NCBI GenBank assembly: GCA_013349485.1
Contig: DUZM01000147.1
Location: 1-6,185 of the forward strand
Direction: 5' to 3'
DNA: 6,185 nt
From: Candidatus Hydrogenedentota bacterium
Lineage (GTDB): Bacteria; Hydrogenedentota; Hydrogenedentia; Hydrogenedentales; SLHB01
Position numbers and translations under genes: made by a program. The notes below the pieces were generated by a model that worked only from the letters and a program-made list of their open reading frames with translations, made no database searches and had not been told where the DNA came from. Every line of letters starts with the position of its first letter. The stretch's first letter is position 1. Shown in pieces: positions 1 through 5,971 of the stretch.

Positions 1-1
1 A

Positions 2-538
2 TCCGGCACGGATCGTGCGGCCGAAGTCGCCGCAACGTCCAGCGCCCAACTGATTGTGAACGTACAGGCCGACGAGCCGCTGATCGATCCGAGGACGATT
101 GACGCCGCCATCGCCCCGATGCTCGACGATTCGGAACTCGCCATGGTCACCGTGAAACATCGGATTACGGACCTCACCGAGGTGACCGACCCGAACGTGG
201 TCAAGGTTGTCTGTGATGCAAACGGCCGCGCCCTTTATTTCTCCCGCAGCCCTATCCCCCACATTCGCGACGCGGCGGATCGAGCGACGGCGCCCGCCTT
301 CTATTGGAAGCATCTCGGGCTCTATGTGTACCGCCGTGAGTTTCTGCTCGCATACGCCGGCCTCCCGAGAACGCCGCTCGAACAACTCGAGCGCCTCGAG
401 CAATTGCGCGCCCTCGAGAACGGGTGCGCCGTGGCGGTCGTCGAGACACCGTACGACAGTATCGGCGTGGATACGCCTGAGGACTTGGCGCGCGTGGCCG
501 CGCTCCTCGGGAGACAAACGGTGGGAAGGAGCGACTAG
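2..538 (+). CDS. kdsB: 3-deoxy-manno-octulosonate cytidylyltransferase (CMP-Kdo synthetase), 5'-truncated
   Basis: KdsB activates Kdo with CTP to give CMP-Kdo and pyrophosphate in the cytoplasm, the step before Kdo transfer to lipid A. The frame is open from the window edge, so the gene starts upstream. About 178 residues are present; the family is usually near 245-250, so roughly 70 N-terminal residues with the nucleotide-binding start are missing. Visible family signatures, numbered from the first full codon, are SGTDR (1-5), NVQADEP (20-26), ALYFSRSPIPHIRD and the C-terminal LEQLRALENG and GVDTPEDL blocks. The usual form of the second block is NVQGDEP, so Gly is replaced by Ala here. The GTG at 56 lies inside this conserved block and is not the true start. 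The stop TAG (536-538) directly abuts the pyrG ATG. The family call is secure from several motifs. Confidence 0.95.
   Translation, partial: SGTDRAAEVAATSSAQLIVNVQADEPLIDPRTIDAAIAPMLDDSELAMVTVKHRITDLTEVTDPNVVKVVCDANGRALYFSRSPIPHIRDAADRATAPAFYWKHLGLYVYRREFLLAYAGLPRTPLEQLERLEQLRALENGCAVAVVETPYDSIGVDTPEDLARVAALLGRQTVGRSD
526..531 (+). promoter_or_regulatory. Shine-Dalgarno of pyrG inside the kdsB 3' end
   Basis: AAGGAG lies 7 nt before the pyrG ATG at 539, within the last codons of kdsB. It fixes the pyrG start and suggests that pyrG is translated from the same transcript as kdsB. Confidence 0.8.
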
Positions 539-2176
539 ATGCCGAAGTATGTGTTCGTAACGGGCGGCGTGGTGTCCTCGGTGGGTAAGGGTATCTTTGC
601 CGCGAGCCTGGGCCTGCTATTGGAGTCGCGGGGGCTCAAAGTCGCCATGATGAAGATGGACCCCTACATCAACGTCGACCCCGGCACCATGAACCCGTAT
701 GAACACGGCGAAGTGTTTGTAACTGATGACGGCGCCGAGACCGACCTCGACCTCGGACACTACCAGCGGTTCACGAAAGCGAAACTGTCGCAGAAAAGCA
801 ACGTCACAACGGGAGGCATATACAACGCCGTAATCCAAAAAGAACGCCGGGGAGAATACCTTGGCAAAACCGTCCAGGTCATCCCCCACATTACCGATGA
901 GATTAAGTCGCGCATACGCATGCTTACCTCCGAATCGGAGCGCGACACGGACGTGGCCATCGTCGAGATCGGCGGCACGGTAGGCGATATCGAAAGCCTG
1001 CCGTTTCTCGAGGCTATCCGCCAGTTTCGGCTCGATGTCGGCCACGGCGAGTGCTGTTTCATTCACGTAACGTTGCTGCCGTTCATTGCCGCCTCGGGAG
1101 AACTCAAAACGAAACCCACCCAGCACAGCGTTCGCGCCTTGCGCGACATAGGTATCCAACCCGACATCATCGTCTGTCGATCGGGCGACCACAAGCTCGG
1201 GCCCGAACAGCGCGCCAAGATCGCCCTATTCTGCAACGTAGGCGACAACGCCATCATCAGCGCCGAAGATATCGCCCCCGTCTATGCCATACCGCTTAAT
1301 TTCAAGAAGCAAGGACTCGATGAGACGGTGCTGCGGCTCTTCGGTATTGAAGCGGAAAAAGAAGACCTTGTCGAGTGGGCCGCCATGGTCGAGAAACTCC
1401 AGGGCCTCCAGGACACGGTGCGCATCGCGGCGGTGGGCAAATACATTGCCCACGACGATGCGTATAAGAGCATCAACGAGGCGTTCGTACACGCGGGCAT
1501 TGCCAACGGGTGCAAAGTCGAACTCGAATGGGTCGACGCCGAGCAGTTCGAGAACAGCGTCGCGCCCAAAGACGTGCTCGACGACTTCGACGGCGTGCTC
1601 ATTGGCCCCGGCTTTGGTTCGCGCGGTATCGAGGGCAAGATACGCGCCGTGCAATACGTCCGAGAACACAAGAAACCATTCATGGGCATATGTCTCGGCA
1701 TGCAGATCGCCGTCATCGAGCTTGCCCGCAACTGTCTCGGGCTCAAGGAGGCCAGCTCAACCGAATTCACGCCCGAGACCCCCGAACCCGTTATCTCGCT
1801 GTTGTCCGAACAGCGCGGCATAAAAGACATGGGCGGCACCATGCGGCTCGGCGCCTACCGCTGCGACCTCCGGCCCGGCACCAAGGCCCGAGCAGCTTAC
1901 GGCACGGACGTCATCCACGAACGCCACCGCCACCGATACGAGTTCAACAACGCCTATCGCGAGCGGCTCGAAAAAGAAGCCGGACTCGTCGTGGGCGGCA
2001 CGTACACCCACAGCGACCACGAACTCGTCGAGATCATCGAGTTGAAAGACCATCCATGGTTCTGCGCCGGCCAGTTCCACCCCGAGTTCAAAAGCACCCC
2101 CCTCGAGCCTCAGCCCCTGTTCCGAGACTTTGTCCATGCCGCGATCTCAACCCACGCCGCCCGCCGCGCAACCTAA
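539..2176 (+). CDS. pyrG: CTP synthase (glutamine-hydrolysing)
   Basis: PyrG converts UTP to CTP with ATP and glutamine, the last step of de novo pyrimidine nucleotide synthesis. The protein is 545 residues, normal full length. The N-terminal synthetase domain (about 1-267) shows the P-loop GGVVSSVGKGI (9-19, Lys17), MKMDPYINVDPGTM, ETDLDLGHYQRF (67-78, with the Mg-binding Asp71) and VEIGGTVGDIES (Glu143). The class I glutamine amidotransferase domain (about 292-540) has the nucleophile Cys385 in GICLGMQ and the His514/Glu516 pair in FHPEF. The MGGTMRLG and RHRHRYEFNN motifs are intact. The oxyanion-region motif reads GPGFGSRG (356-363) where E. coli-type enzymes have PGGFG-x-RG. The gene follows kdsB without a gap and probably shares its transcript, supplying the CTP that KdsB uses. 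No clear intrinsic terminator follows the stop. Confidence 0.98.
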   Translation: MPKYVFVTGGVVSSVGKGIFAASLGLLLESRGLKVAMMKMDPYINVDPGTMNPYEHGEVFVTDDGAETDLDLGHYQRFTKAKLSQKSNVTTGGIYNAVIQKERRGEYLGKTVQVIPHITDEIKSRIRMLTSESERDTDVAIVEIGGTVGDIESLPFLEAIRQFRLDVGHGECCFIHVTLLPFIAASGELKTKPTQHSVRALRDIGIQPDIIVCRSGDHKLGPEQRAKIALFCNVGDNAIISAEDIAPVYAIPLNFKKQGLDETVLRLFGIEAEKEDLVEWAAMVEKLQGLQDTVRIAAVGKYIAHDDAYKSINEAFVHAGIANGCKVELEWVDAEQFENSVAPKDVLDDFDGVLIGPGFGSRGIEGKIRAVQYVREHKKPFMGICLGMQIAVIELARNCLGLKEASSTEFTPETPEPVISLLSEQRGIKDMGGTMRLGAYRCDLRPGTKARAAYGTDVIHERHRHRYEFNNAYRERLEKEAGLVVGGTYTHSDHELVEIIELKDHPWFCAGQFHPEFKSTPLEPQPLFRDFVHAAISTHAARRAT

Positions 2177-2369
2177 GTCCGCGATGCCGCAGTCCCCAAT
2201 ACCTCAGCCGTATGAGCCGCCAGGGCTCCTTGCAGAGAAACTGCTCTGACGATTTCTGCTGCCGTGCGATAAGAAAGGATGGAAGGCCAGCCCGGGCAAA
2301 TCACAGGCAACCGTAGCGAAGTGACGCAGCTGCCTGCAAATGCAAGGCCCGACCTATGAAAAGAAGTGG

Positions 2370-2388
2370 CATGGCCATCCTGGCCATG
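2370..2388. repeat. Perfect 8-bp inverted repeat with 3-nt loop
   Basis: CATGGCCA (2370-2377), loop TCC, TGGCCATG (2381-2388). The arms are exactly complementary, giving a compact hairpin on either strand. It is not followed by a T-run. It is the strongest dyad in the pyrG/rapZ gap and could act as a 3'-end stabilising hairpin for either convergent mRNA, or be part of a dispersed repeat. Confidence 0.7.
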
Positions 2389-2400
2389 ATTCACGCGCTG

Positions 2401-2414
2401 GAAGCACCTGCTTC
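2401..2414. repeat. Short perfect dyad GAAGCA-CC-TGCTTC
   Basis: GAAGCA (2401-2406) and TGCTTC (2409-2414) are exact reverse complements separated by CC. As RNA the stem would open to about 5 bp around a 4-nt loop. The dyad lies 12 bp after the stronger hairpin at 2370-2388. AGAAG at 2362-2366 can pair with CTTCT at 2411-2415, so the two dyads could belong to one larger folded unit. Confidence 0.5.
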
Positions 2415-2438
2415 TGTTGGCCGTTTCCAGAACAACTG

Positions 2439-2470
2439 GGCGCAACGCAACAGTTGCAGCCAGATGCGCC
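2439..2470. repeat. Nested inverted repeat GGCGCA...TGCGCC
   Basis: GGCGCA (2439-2444) is complementary to TGCGCC (2465-2470). Inside the loop is a second dyad, GCAAC-A-GTTGC (2447-2457). Read on the minus strand it lies about 30 nt beyond the rapZ stop and could fold at that mRNA's 3' end. There is no T-run, so a terminator role is not shown. Confidence 0.45.
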
Positions 2471-2501
2471 GCTGCAGTAGATTGCCTGTGGTTCGTCCGG
2501 G

Positions 2502-3389
2502 CTACCCCGATCCCCTGAGCGGGCGGTCGATGTCGCGGTGGCGTAGGCGGGCGTCGTATTTGAGGTCGCGCAGGAACAGCATAAGGGCCTGGGTGATGGC
2601 CACGGAGCGGTGTCTTCCTCCGGTGCAGCCGACGGCGATGGTCAGATAGGATTTCGGTTCGGCGGCGTAGCGCGGCAGCAGGAACTTGAGCAGCCCCTTC
2701 ATTCGCTCCATGAATTCGTGCGCGTCATCGCTTGACATAACGAAATCGCGGACCTCCGGTTCGTTGCCGGTCAGGGGACGCAACTCGTCATCGTAGTATG
2801 GATTCGGTAGGAACCGCACATCGAACACGAGGTCCGCTTCGGCCGGTACGCCGAACTTGAACCCGAACGACAGCACCGTGATCAGAAGCCGCCGCTCTTT
2901 CTTCTCGGCGAGGAAGGCCGCGTCGATGCGCTCGCGCAACTCGGACACGGCGATGGAACTCGTGTCGACAACGAGGTCGGCCCGCGCACGAATAGGCTCG
3001 AGCAACGCCCGTTCGCGCTGAATGCCTTCCTCGACGCTGCCGGTCGGCGAAGAAGGATGTCTGCGGCGCGACTCGCTATACCGCTGGATCAGGACCTCGT
3101 CCGAGCTTTCCAAGAAGAAGATGTCGGGGCGGATGCCCAACTCGGCCACCGAGTCGAGATAGGCCGGTAGGCGTTTAAGCCCTTCCCCCGTTCGGGCGTC
3201 CACGCATACGGCAATGCGCTTTCGCGGGCTTCCGGGCCCCGTAACCAGCTCGGCGAACGTCGGCACGAGCGGCGCAGGCAGATTGTCGACGCAATAGTAG
3301 CCGAGATCCTCGAGAAAACGCAGCGCCTGCGTTTTCCCTGCGCCGGAAAGGCCGGTGACCAAAACAAATTGCGGCGTATCAGACGTCAT
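2502..3389 (-). CDS. rapZ: RNase adapter / nucleotide-binding protein RapZ (YvcJ family)
   Basis: RapZ-family proteins are cytoplasmic P-loop proteins. In E. coli RapZ presents the sRNA GlmZ to RNase E and so tunes GlmS and amino-sugar supply for the envelope; in Bacillus the relative YvcJ binds and hydrolyses nucleotides. The 295-residue length is typical. Seen here are the Walker A GLSGAGKT (13-20), the YCVDNLP block (32-38), FFLESSDEVLIQRYSESRRRHP (91-111), the SFGFKFGVPAEADLVFDVRFLPNPYY block (174-199) and the C-terminal GCTGGRHRSV (254-263) followed by HRD (284-286). The ATG overlaps the end of hprK by 11 bp, and only a weak ribosome site precedes it, so translational coupling to hprK is likely. 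Whether the RNA-adapter role applies outside enterobacteria is uncertain, and no GlmZ-like RNA is visible. No ptsH follows it. Confidence 0.95.
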   Translation of the reverse strand: MTSDTPQFVLVTGLSGAGKTQALRFLEDLGYYCVDNLPAPLVPTFAELVTGPGSPRKRIAVCVDARTGEGLKRLPAYLDSVAELGIRPDIFFLESSDEVLIQRYSESRRRHPSSPTGSVEEGIQRERALLEPIRARADLVVDTSSIAVSELRERIDAAFLAEKKERRLLITVLSFGFKFGVPAEADLVFDVRFLPNPYYDDELRPLTGNEPEVRDFVMSSDDAHEFMERMKGLLKFLLPRYAAEPKSYLTIAVGCTGGRHRSVAITQALMLFLRDLKYDARLRHRDIDRPLRGSG

Positions 3390-4347
3390 CTTCGCCCATT
3401 CGCTCGATGAGGTTGCGATTCAACACCCGCGCCGGGTGTTCACCGAGTTCCTTGAGGCGGTAGTTGAGCGAGGCCACCTCGATGATGATGGCGAGATTCC
3501 GGCCCGGCCGTACCGGTATAAGGATCTTGGGGATCTTGACCTCCAGAATGTCCACGTAGTCTTCGGCGAGCCCCGTGCGGTCATAGTGGGTCTGCTCCTG
3601 CCATTCGGCCAATTCGACCACCAGACCGATCCGCTTGAAGTTGCGTACGCAGCCCACCCCGTATACGCTTTTGACGTCGATTATGCCTACCCCACGGATT
3701 TCCATGTGATGCTCGATCACCGGCGAGGTCTGGGCATAAAGGAAATCCTCGCGTTGACGCCGCAAGGCGACGAAGTCGTCCGCTACGAGTCGATGTCCGC
3801 GCTCCACCAACTCGAGCGCCGTTTCGCTCTTGCCGATGCCCGGAGGACCCACAATAAGACAGCCCACGCCGTAACAATCCACGGCCGTGCCGTGCACCGA
3901 GGTCTCGGGCGAGAATTCGTCGGCCAGAAAAAGGATGATTCGGCTGATGACTTCGTCGGTGCTTCTTCGGGATCGGAGCACGGGCACGCCGCGCCGGTTG
4001 CATTCGTCCAGGAACACGCTGGGCGGCCTCAGGTTCCGCGAGAGGACAAAGGCCGGCACCTCAAACGAGAACATGCCGTTAAGTCGATACTGAAGTTCCG
4101 ACGACTCCAACTGTTCCATGTAGTGCGTTTCGGTATTTCCCAGGATTTGCACGCGGTCATTTGCGAAGTAGTCCAGATAACCGCCCAAGGCAAGTCCCGG
4201 CCGGTTGATGTCCGAGCTGAACACCTGGCGGCCGATGCCTTGATACCCCGCGATAACGCCCAGCTCGAGGTCGGGGGCCATTCGGTCGAGGAGTCGCGCC
4301 ACCGCAATGCTTTGCTTACGGTTGATAGGGAGGTTCCGCGTATCCAT
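3379..4347 (-). CDS. hprK: HPr kinase/phosphorylase
   Basis: HprK phosphorylates HPr of the PTS on a regulatory serine and also removes that phosphate, linking carbon status to transport and gene control. I take the ATG at 4347 (322 aa, near the usual 310) because GGAGG lies 5 nt before it. A longer frame opens at a TTG at 4428, but its 27 extra residues are rich in Pro and Arg and do not look like the family. In this numbering the N-terminal domain is about 1-130. The kinase core has His152 (HGTAVD), the P-loop GPPGIGKS (167-174, Lys173), Asp190-Asp191 in RLVADD, the family signature MEIRGVGIIDV (215-225) and PVRPGRN (278-284). The P-loop has Pro-Pro where Lactobacillus-type enzymes have Asp-Ser. 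It lies between hpf and rapZ and overlaps rapZ by 11 bp. Its substrate HPr is not in the window. Confidence 0.96.
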   Translation of the reverse strand: MDTRNLPINRKQSIAVARLLDRMAPDLELGVIAGYQGIGRQVFSSDINRPGLALGGYLDYFANDRVQILGNTETHYMEQLESSELQYRLNGMFSFEVPAFVLSRNLRPPSVFLDECNRRGVPVLRSRRSTDEVISRIILFLADEFSPETSVHGTAVDCYGVGCLIVGPPGIGKSETALELVERGHRLVADDFVALRRQREDFLYAQTSPVIEHHMEIRGVGIIDVKSVYGVGCVRNFKRIGLVVELAEWQEQTHYDRTGLAEDYVDILEVKIPKILIPVRPGRNLAIIIEVASLNYRLKELGEHPARVLNRNLIERMGEDDV

Positions 4348-4352
4348 CGAGT

Positions 4353-4357
4353 CCTCC
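4353..4357 (-). promoter_or_regulatory. Shine-Dalgarno that sets the hprK start
   Basis: GGAGG on the minus strand ends 5 nt before the ATG at 4347. It favours this start over the upstream TTG at 4428, although an AAAGGTGA element about 9 nt before that TTG, just after the hpf stop, keeps the longer form possible. Confidence 0.75.
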
Positions 4358-4443
4358 GTCGGGAGCGCTGCGCGTGTGCGTGGCCGTCCTGGGGGGCATA
4401 TGGGCGCTCGAACGCGCTGCGTCGACAATGGTCTAGGTCACCT

Positions 4444-5007
4444 TTAGAACTGCGGCTCGATCAGCCCGTACGTTCCGTCGTCGCGGGCGTAAATGACGTT
4501 TACCTGCTGCGAATCGGCGTTCAAGAATACGACAAAATCATCATCCACCAGTTCGAGCTGCATCGACGCTTCCTCAACGCTCATCGGCTTCATGGACAGT
4601 TTCTCGCGCAACGTCACGCGGTGTCCCGCCACGGGAGGCTTGCCGTTATCTTCATTCACGCGCTCGATGATCTCGATGACGTTGTGCCCATAATCCCGCC
4701 GTTCCTTGCTCTTTCGAGGCTGGTGTCGGTTTATCCTGTCCTTGAACCGCCGGACCTGCTTGTCCAGTTTTTCCAACACCGCGTCCACGGATGCGTACAT
4801 ATCCGGGGAAGATTCCTTTCCGTGAATGCGAATGCCGTTGGCGTGCAGGTTTATCTCCGCGACATGCCGGTGTTTCTCGACGCTCAGCACCACACTAGCG
4901 TCTATGACCCTGTCAAAATGTCCGCGCACCTTCTCCAACCCGTTCTCAACGTAGGCTTTAAGCGCATCGGTCATATCCATGTGACGACCGGTGATTGTCA
5001 CCCTCAT
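4444..5007 (-). CDS. hpf: Ribosome hibernation promoting factor, long form (HPF/RaiA family)
   Basis: Long HPF binds the decoding region of the 30S subunit in starved cells and, through its C-terminal domain, joins 70S ribosomes into inactive 100S dimers. The protein has 187 residues. The N-terminal S30AE domain spans about 1-98 and starts MRVTITGRHMDMTDALK, the classic family opening. A charged linker follows (about 95-125), then the dimerisation domain with KPMSVEEASMQLEL (140-153) and VNVIYARDDGTYGLIEP (169-185). I chose the ATG at 5007 because the family begins there and GGAGG lies 11 nt upstream. An in-frame ATG at 5025 would add six residues but has no ribosome site. It is the first gene of the hpf-hprK-rapZ block and has a near-consensus promoter about 50 bp upstream. 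In proteobacterial rpoN clusters the hpf is usually the short form. Confidence 0.95.
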   Translation of the reverse strand: MRVTITGRHMDMTDALKAYVENGLEKVRGHFDRVIDASVVLSVEKHRHVAEINLHANGIRIHGKESSPDMYASVDAVLEKLDKQVRRFKDRINRHQPRKSKERRDYGHNVIEIIERVNEDNGKPPVAGHRVTLREKLSMKPMSVEEASMQLELVDDDFVVFLNADSQQVNVIYARDDGTYGLIEPQF

Positions 5008-5018
5008 ATGCCCCGCTA

Positions 5019-5023
5019 CCTCC
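5019..5023 (-). promoter_or_regulatory. Shine-Dalgarno of hpf
   Basis: GGAGG ends 11 nt before the ATG at 5007, slightly longer than ideal. It overlaps the alternative ATG at 5025 by one base, so it cannot serve that codon. This supports the shorter 187-residue HPF. Confidence 0.6.
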
Positions 5024-5054
5024 ATTACTTATGAGTAGGCCAAATGAAGTCCCG

Positions 5055-5083
5055 ATCATACCGCCACAAAAATCCCCTGTCAA
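5055..5083 (-). promoter_or_regulatory. Sigma70-type promoter of the hpf-hprK-rapZ block
   Basis: On the minus strand the -35 hexamer is TTGACA (5083-5078), an exact consensus match. A 17-bp spacer follows, then the -10 hexamer TATGAT (5060-5055), five of six matches. Transcription would begin near 5048, leaving a leader of about 40 nt before the hpf ATG. Such a strong housekeeping-type promoter suggests that the block is transcribed separately from the upstream hydrolase gene. Confidence 0.75.
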
Positions 5084-5097
5084 TTCCACGTTAACAT
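5080..5097 (-). CDS. Possible five-codon leader ORF with strong ribosome site
   Basis: The minus strand carries AAAGGAGGTGG (5115-5105), nearly a full complement of the 16S 3' end. Ten nt after its GGAGG core comes an ATG opening the frame M-L-T-W-N-stop. The TGA stop falls inside the -35 hexamer of the hpf promoter. The ORF could only be translated from a transcript reading through from the hydrolase gene. It may be a leader peptide, or the leftover start signal of a gene since lost. With five codons there is no coding evidence beyond the ribosome site. Confidence 0.2.
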   Translation of the reverse strand: MLTWN

Positions 5098-5164
5098 TGG
5101 GCCACCACCTCCTTTCAGCGTTTCAACCCCAGCGCGTTGCTTCCAGGCACGTCGAAAATGGACC

Positions 5165-5812
5165 CTACGGCGATCCCCTGGCGCGTCGTGTGTCGGCGGA
5201 TTCGAGTAACGGCCCGACTACGGCCGCCACGCGCGCCGCAAAAAGTGCGTACCCGTCGTCGTTGGGATGAATCGGATCCGTCATCCGGCCGGGACGTCCG
5301 AAGATGTTCTTGAGCGCGCGCGGCACAAACGCCGCGCCGTGGCGTTTGGCAGTCGCTTTGTAGCCGTCCAGATAGGGGTCGGAAAGCAGGATTCCGCACT
5401 TGAAATGGACCACGGCAACCATAGCCCCCGCATCCGTGCACGACGACACGATTCGGTCAAGATTAGCCAGGGTCTTATCCTTGGGTTTACGTTGAAGGAA
5501 GTCGTTGCCGCCCAATTCAATGATGACCAGCCTGGGTTTGTGACTCAAGACATCCCGCTCTAGCCGCGCGAGCGCCGATTCCGTGGTGTCGCCGTCCCGG
5601 CCGGCGTTGACCACACGCCGCCCCAGCATCGCCGCAAGTTGCGACGGGTAGTCCTTGCCAGGCGTCGCGCCGTGGCCTTGGGTTATGCTGTCGCCGAGGC
5701 ATACAATTACTTCGCCGGGAGCATCGAGGTTCGTTATGTGGTCGTGAGACGATCCACAGCCCCAGGTTACTGAAAGCGCCACGGCGGCCGCGCAGAAGAC
5801 TCTTGCGGGCAC
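5165..5812 (-). CDS. SGNH/GDSL hydrolase, TesA-like esterase, probably exported lipoprotein
   Basis: This is a member of the SGNH/GDSL family of serine esterases and lysophospholipases, closest in pattern to TesA/arylesterase proteins. With the GTG start at 5812 (215 aa), block I is CLGDSITQG with the nucleophile Ser42, block II NAGRDGDTT (Gly71/74), block III ELGGND (Asn103) and block V DPIHPN with catalytic Asp179 and His182. KPRLVIIELGGND and the IHPNDDGY ending match TesA-type enzymes. The N-terminus has a short basic part, a hydrophobic run (5-17) and Cys19 followed by GSS, so lipidation and a periplasmic or outer-membrane location are likely, although Thr-Trp-Gly before the Cys is a poor lipobox. 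The start is uncertain: the frame is open to an ATG at 5908 and a GTG at 6019. I prefer 5812 because it gives a normal signal peptide and a TATAAT overlaps the 5908 ATG. The natural substrate is unknown. Confidence 0.85.
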   Translation of the reverse strand: MPARVFCAAAVALSVTWGCGSSHDHITNLDAPGEVIVCLGDSITQGHGATPGKDYPSQLAAMLGRRVVNAGRDGDTTESALARLERDVLSHKPRLVIIELGGNDFLQRKPKDKTLANLDRIVSSCTDAGAMVAVVHFKCGILLSDPYLDGYKATAKRHGAAFVPRALKNIFGRPGRMTDPIHPNDDGYALFAARVAAVVGPLLESADTRRARGSP

Positions 5813-5899
5813 AACCCTTATCAGCGGCCACGGGAGCCTCCGCCCGGCCCATCCTTCTGTTACGGCGTTGATCCCGACTTTACCCTCCTCCTGTACGCT

Positions 5900-5905
5900 A
5901 TTATA
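5900..5905 (-). promoter_or_regulatory. Possible -10 element for the SGNH hydrolase gene
   Basis: The minus strand reads TATAAT, an exact -10 match in GC-rich surroundings, about 90 bp before the preferred GTG start. No good -35 hexamer lies 16-18 bp upstream (that area reads CCCCTT), so the site is weak evidence alone and would need an activator or another sigma contact. Confidence 0.3.
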
Positions 5906-5971
5906 CATCAATGGACTCAAAAAAGGGGTAATTGCGGGTAAGTATGAGCGAAAACCTGGTGTCCCTGCGGC

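Larger units (their letters stand above)
2177..2501. other. Convergent intergenic gap between pyrG and rapZ, rich in inverted repeats
   Basis: This is 325 bp between two convergent genes. I see no credible coding sequence. The ATG-led frames here either stop quickly (a 20-codon frame from 2183 with no ribosome site) or run antisense into rapZ. The stretch does hold a cluster of dyads, listed separately, mostly between 2332 and 2475. None is followed by a T-run on either strand, so I cannot name a classical rho-independent terminator for pyrG or rapZ. Termination may be Rho-dependent or use these hairpins without a U-tract. The repeated small dyads resemble degraded or dispersed repeat (REP-like) sequence, which is inference only. 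Confidence 0.6.

Noticed and set aside
2183..2245. 20-codon frame just after pyrG
   Set aside because: No ribosome site, Pro/Leu-rich, no sign of conservation visible; likely chance.
1510..2316. Arg-rich 268-codon frame inside pyrG
   Set aside because: Out-of-frame shadow of pyrG with low-complexity Arg/Pro composition typical of shifted GC-rich genes.
2177..2501. Rho-independent terminators for pyrG or rapZ
   Set aside because: Hairpins exist, but none is followed by a run of T on the relevant strand.
2356..2649. 97-codon plus-strand frame starting in the pyrG/rapZ gap
   Set aside because: The first part encodes the hairpin repeats and the rest is antisense to the conserved end of rapZ. 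There is no ribosome site before its ATG.
3355..5034. A 559-codon plus-strand frame antisense to hprK and hpf
   Set aside because: It is exactly codon-on-codon antisense to both genes. It stays open because those genes hardly use TTA, CTA or TCA codons. The sense proteins are clearly recognised families, while the antisense product has no recognisable motif.
4961..5089. 43-codon minus-strand frame from a GTG at 5089 overlapping the hpf start
   Set aside because: It would cover the hpf promoter and run into hpf out of frame. The strong SD at 5105-5115 is too far away, and the product resembles nothing I recognise.
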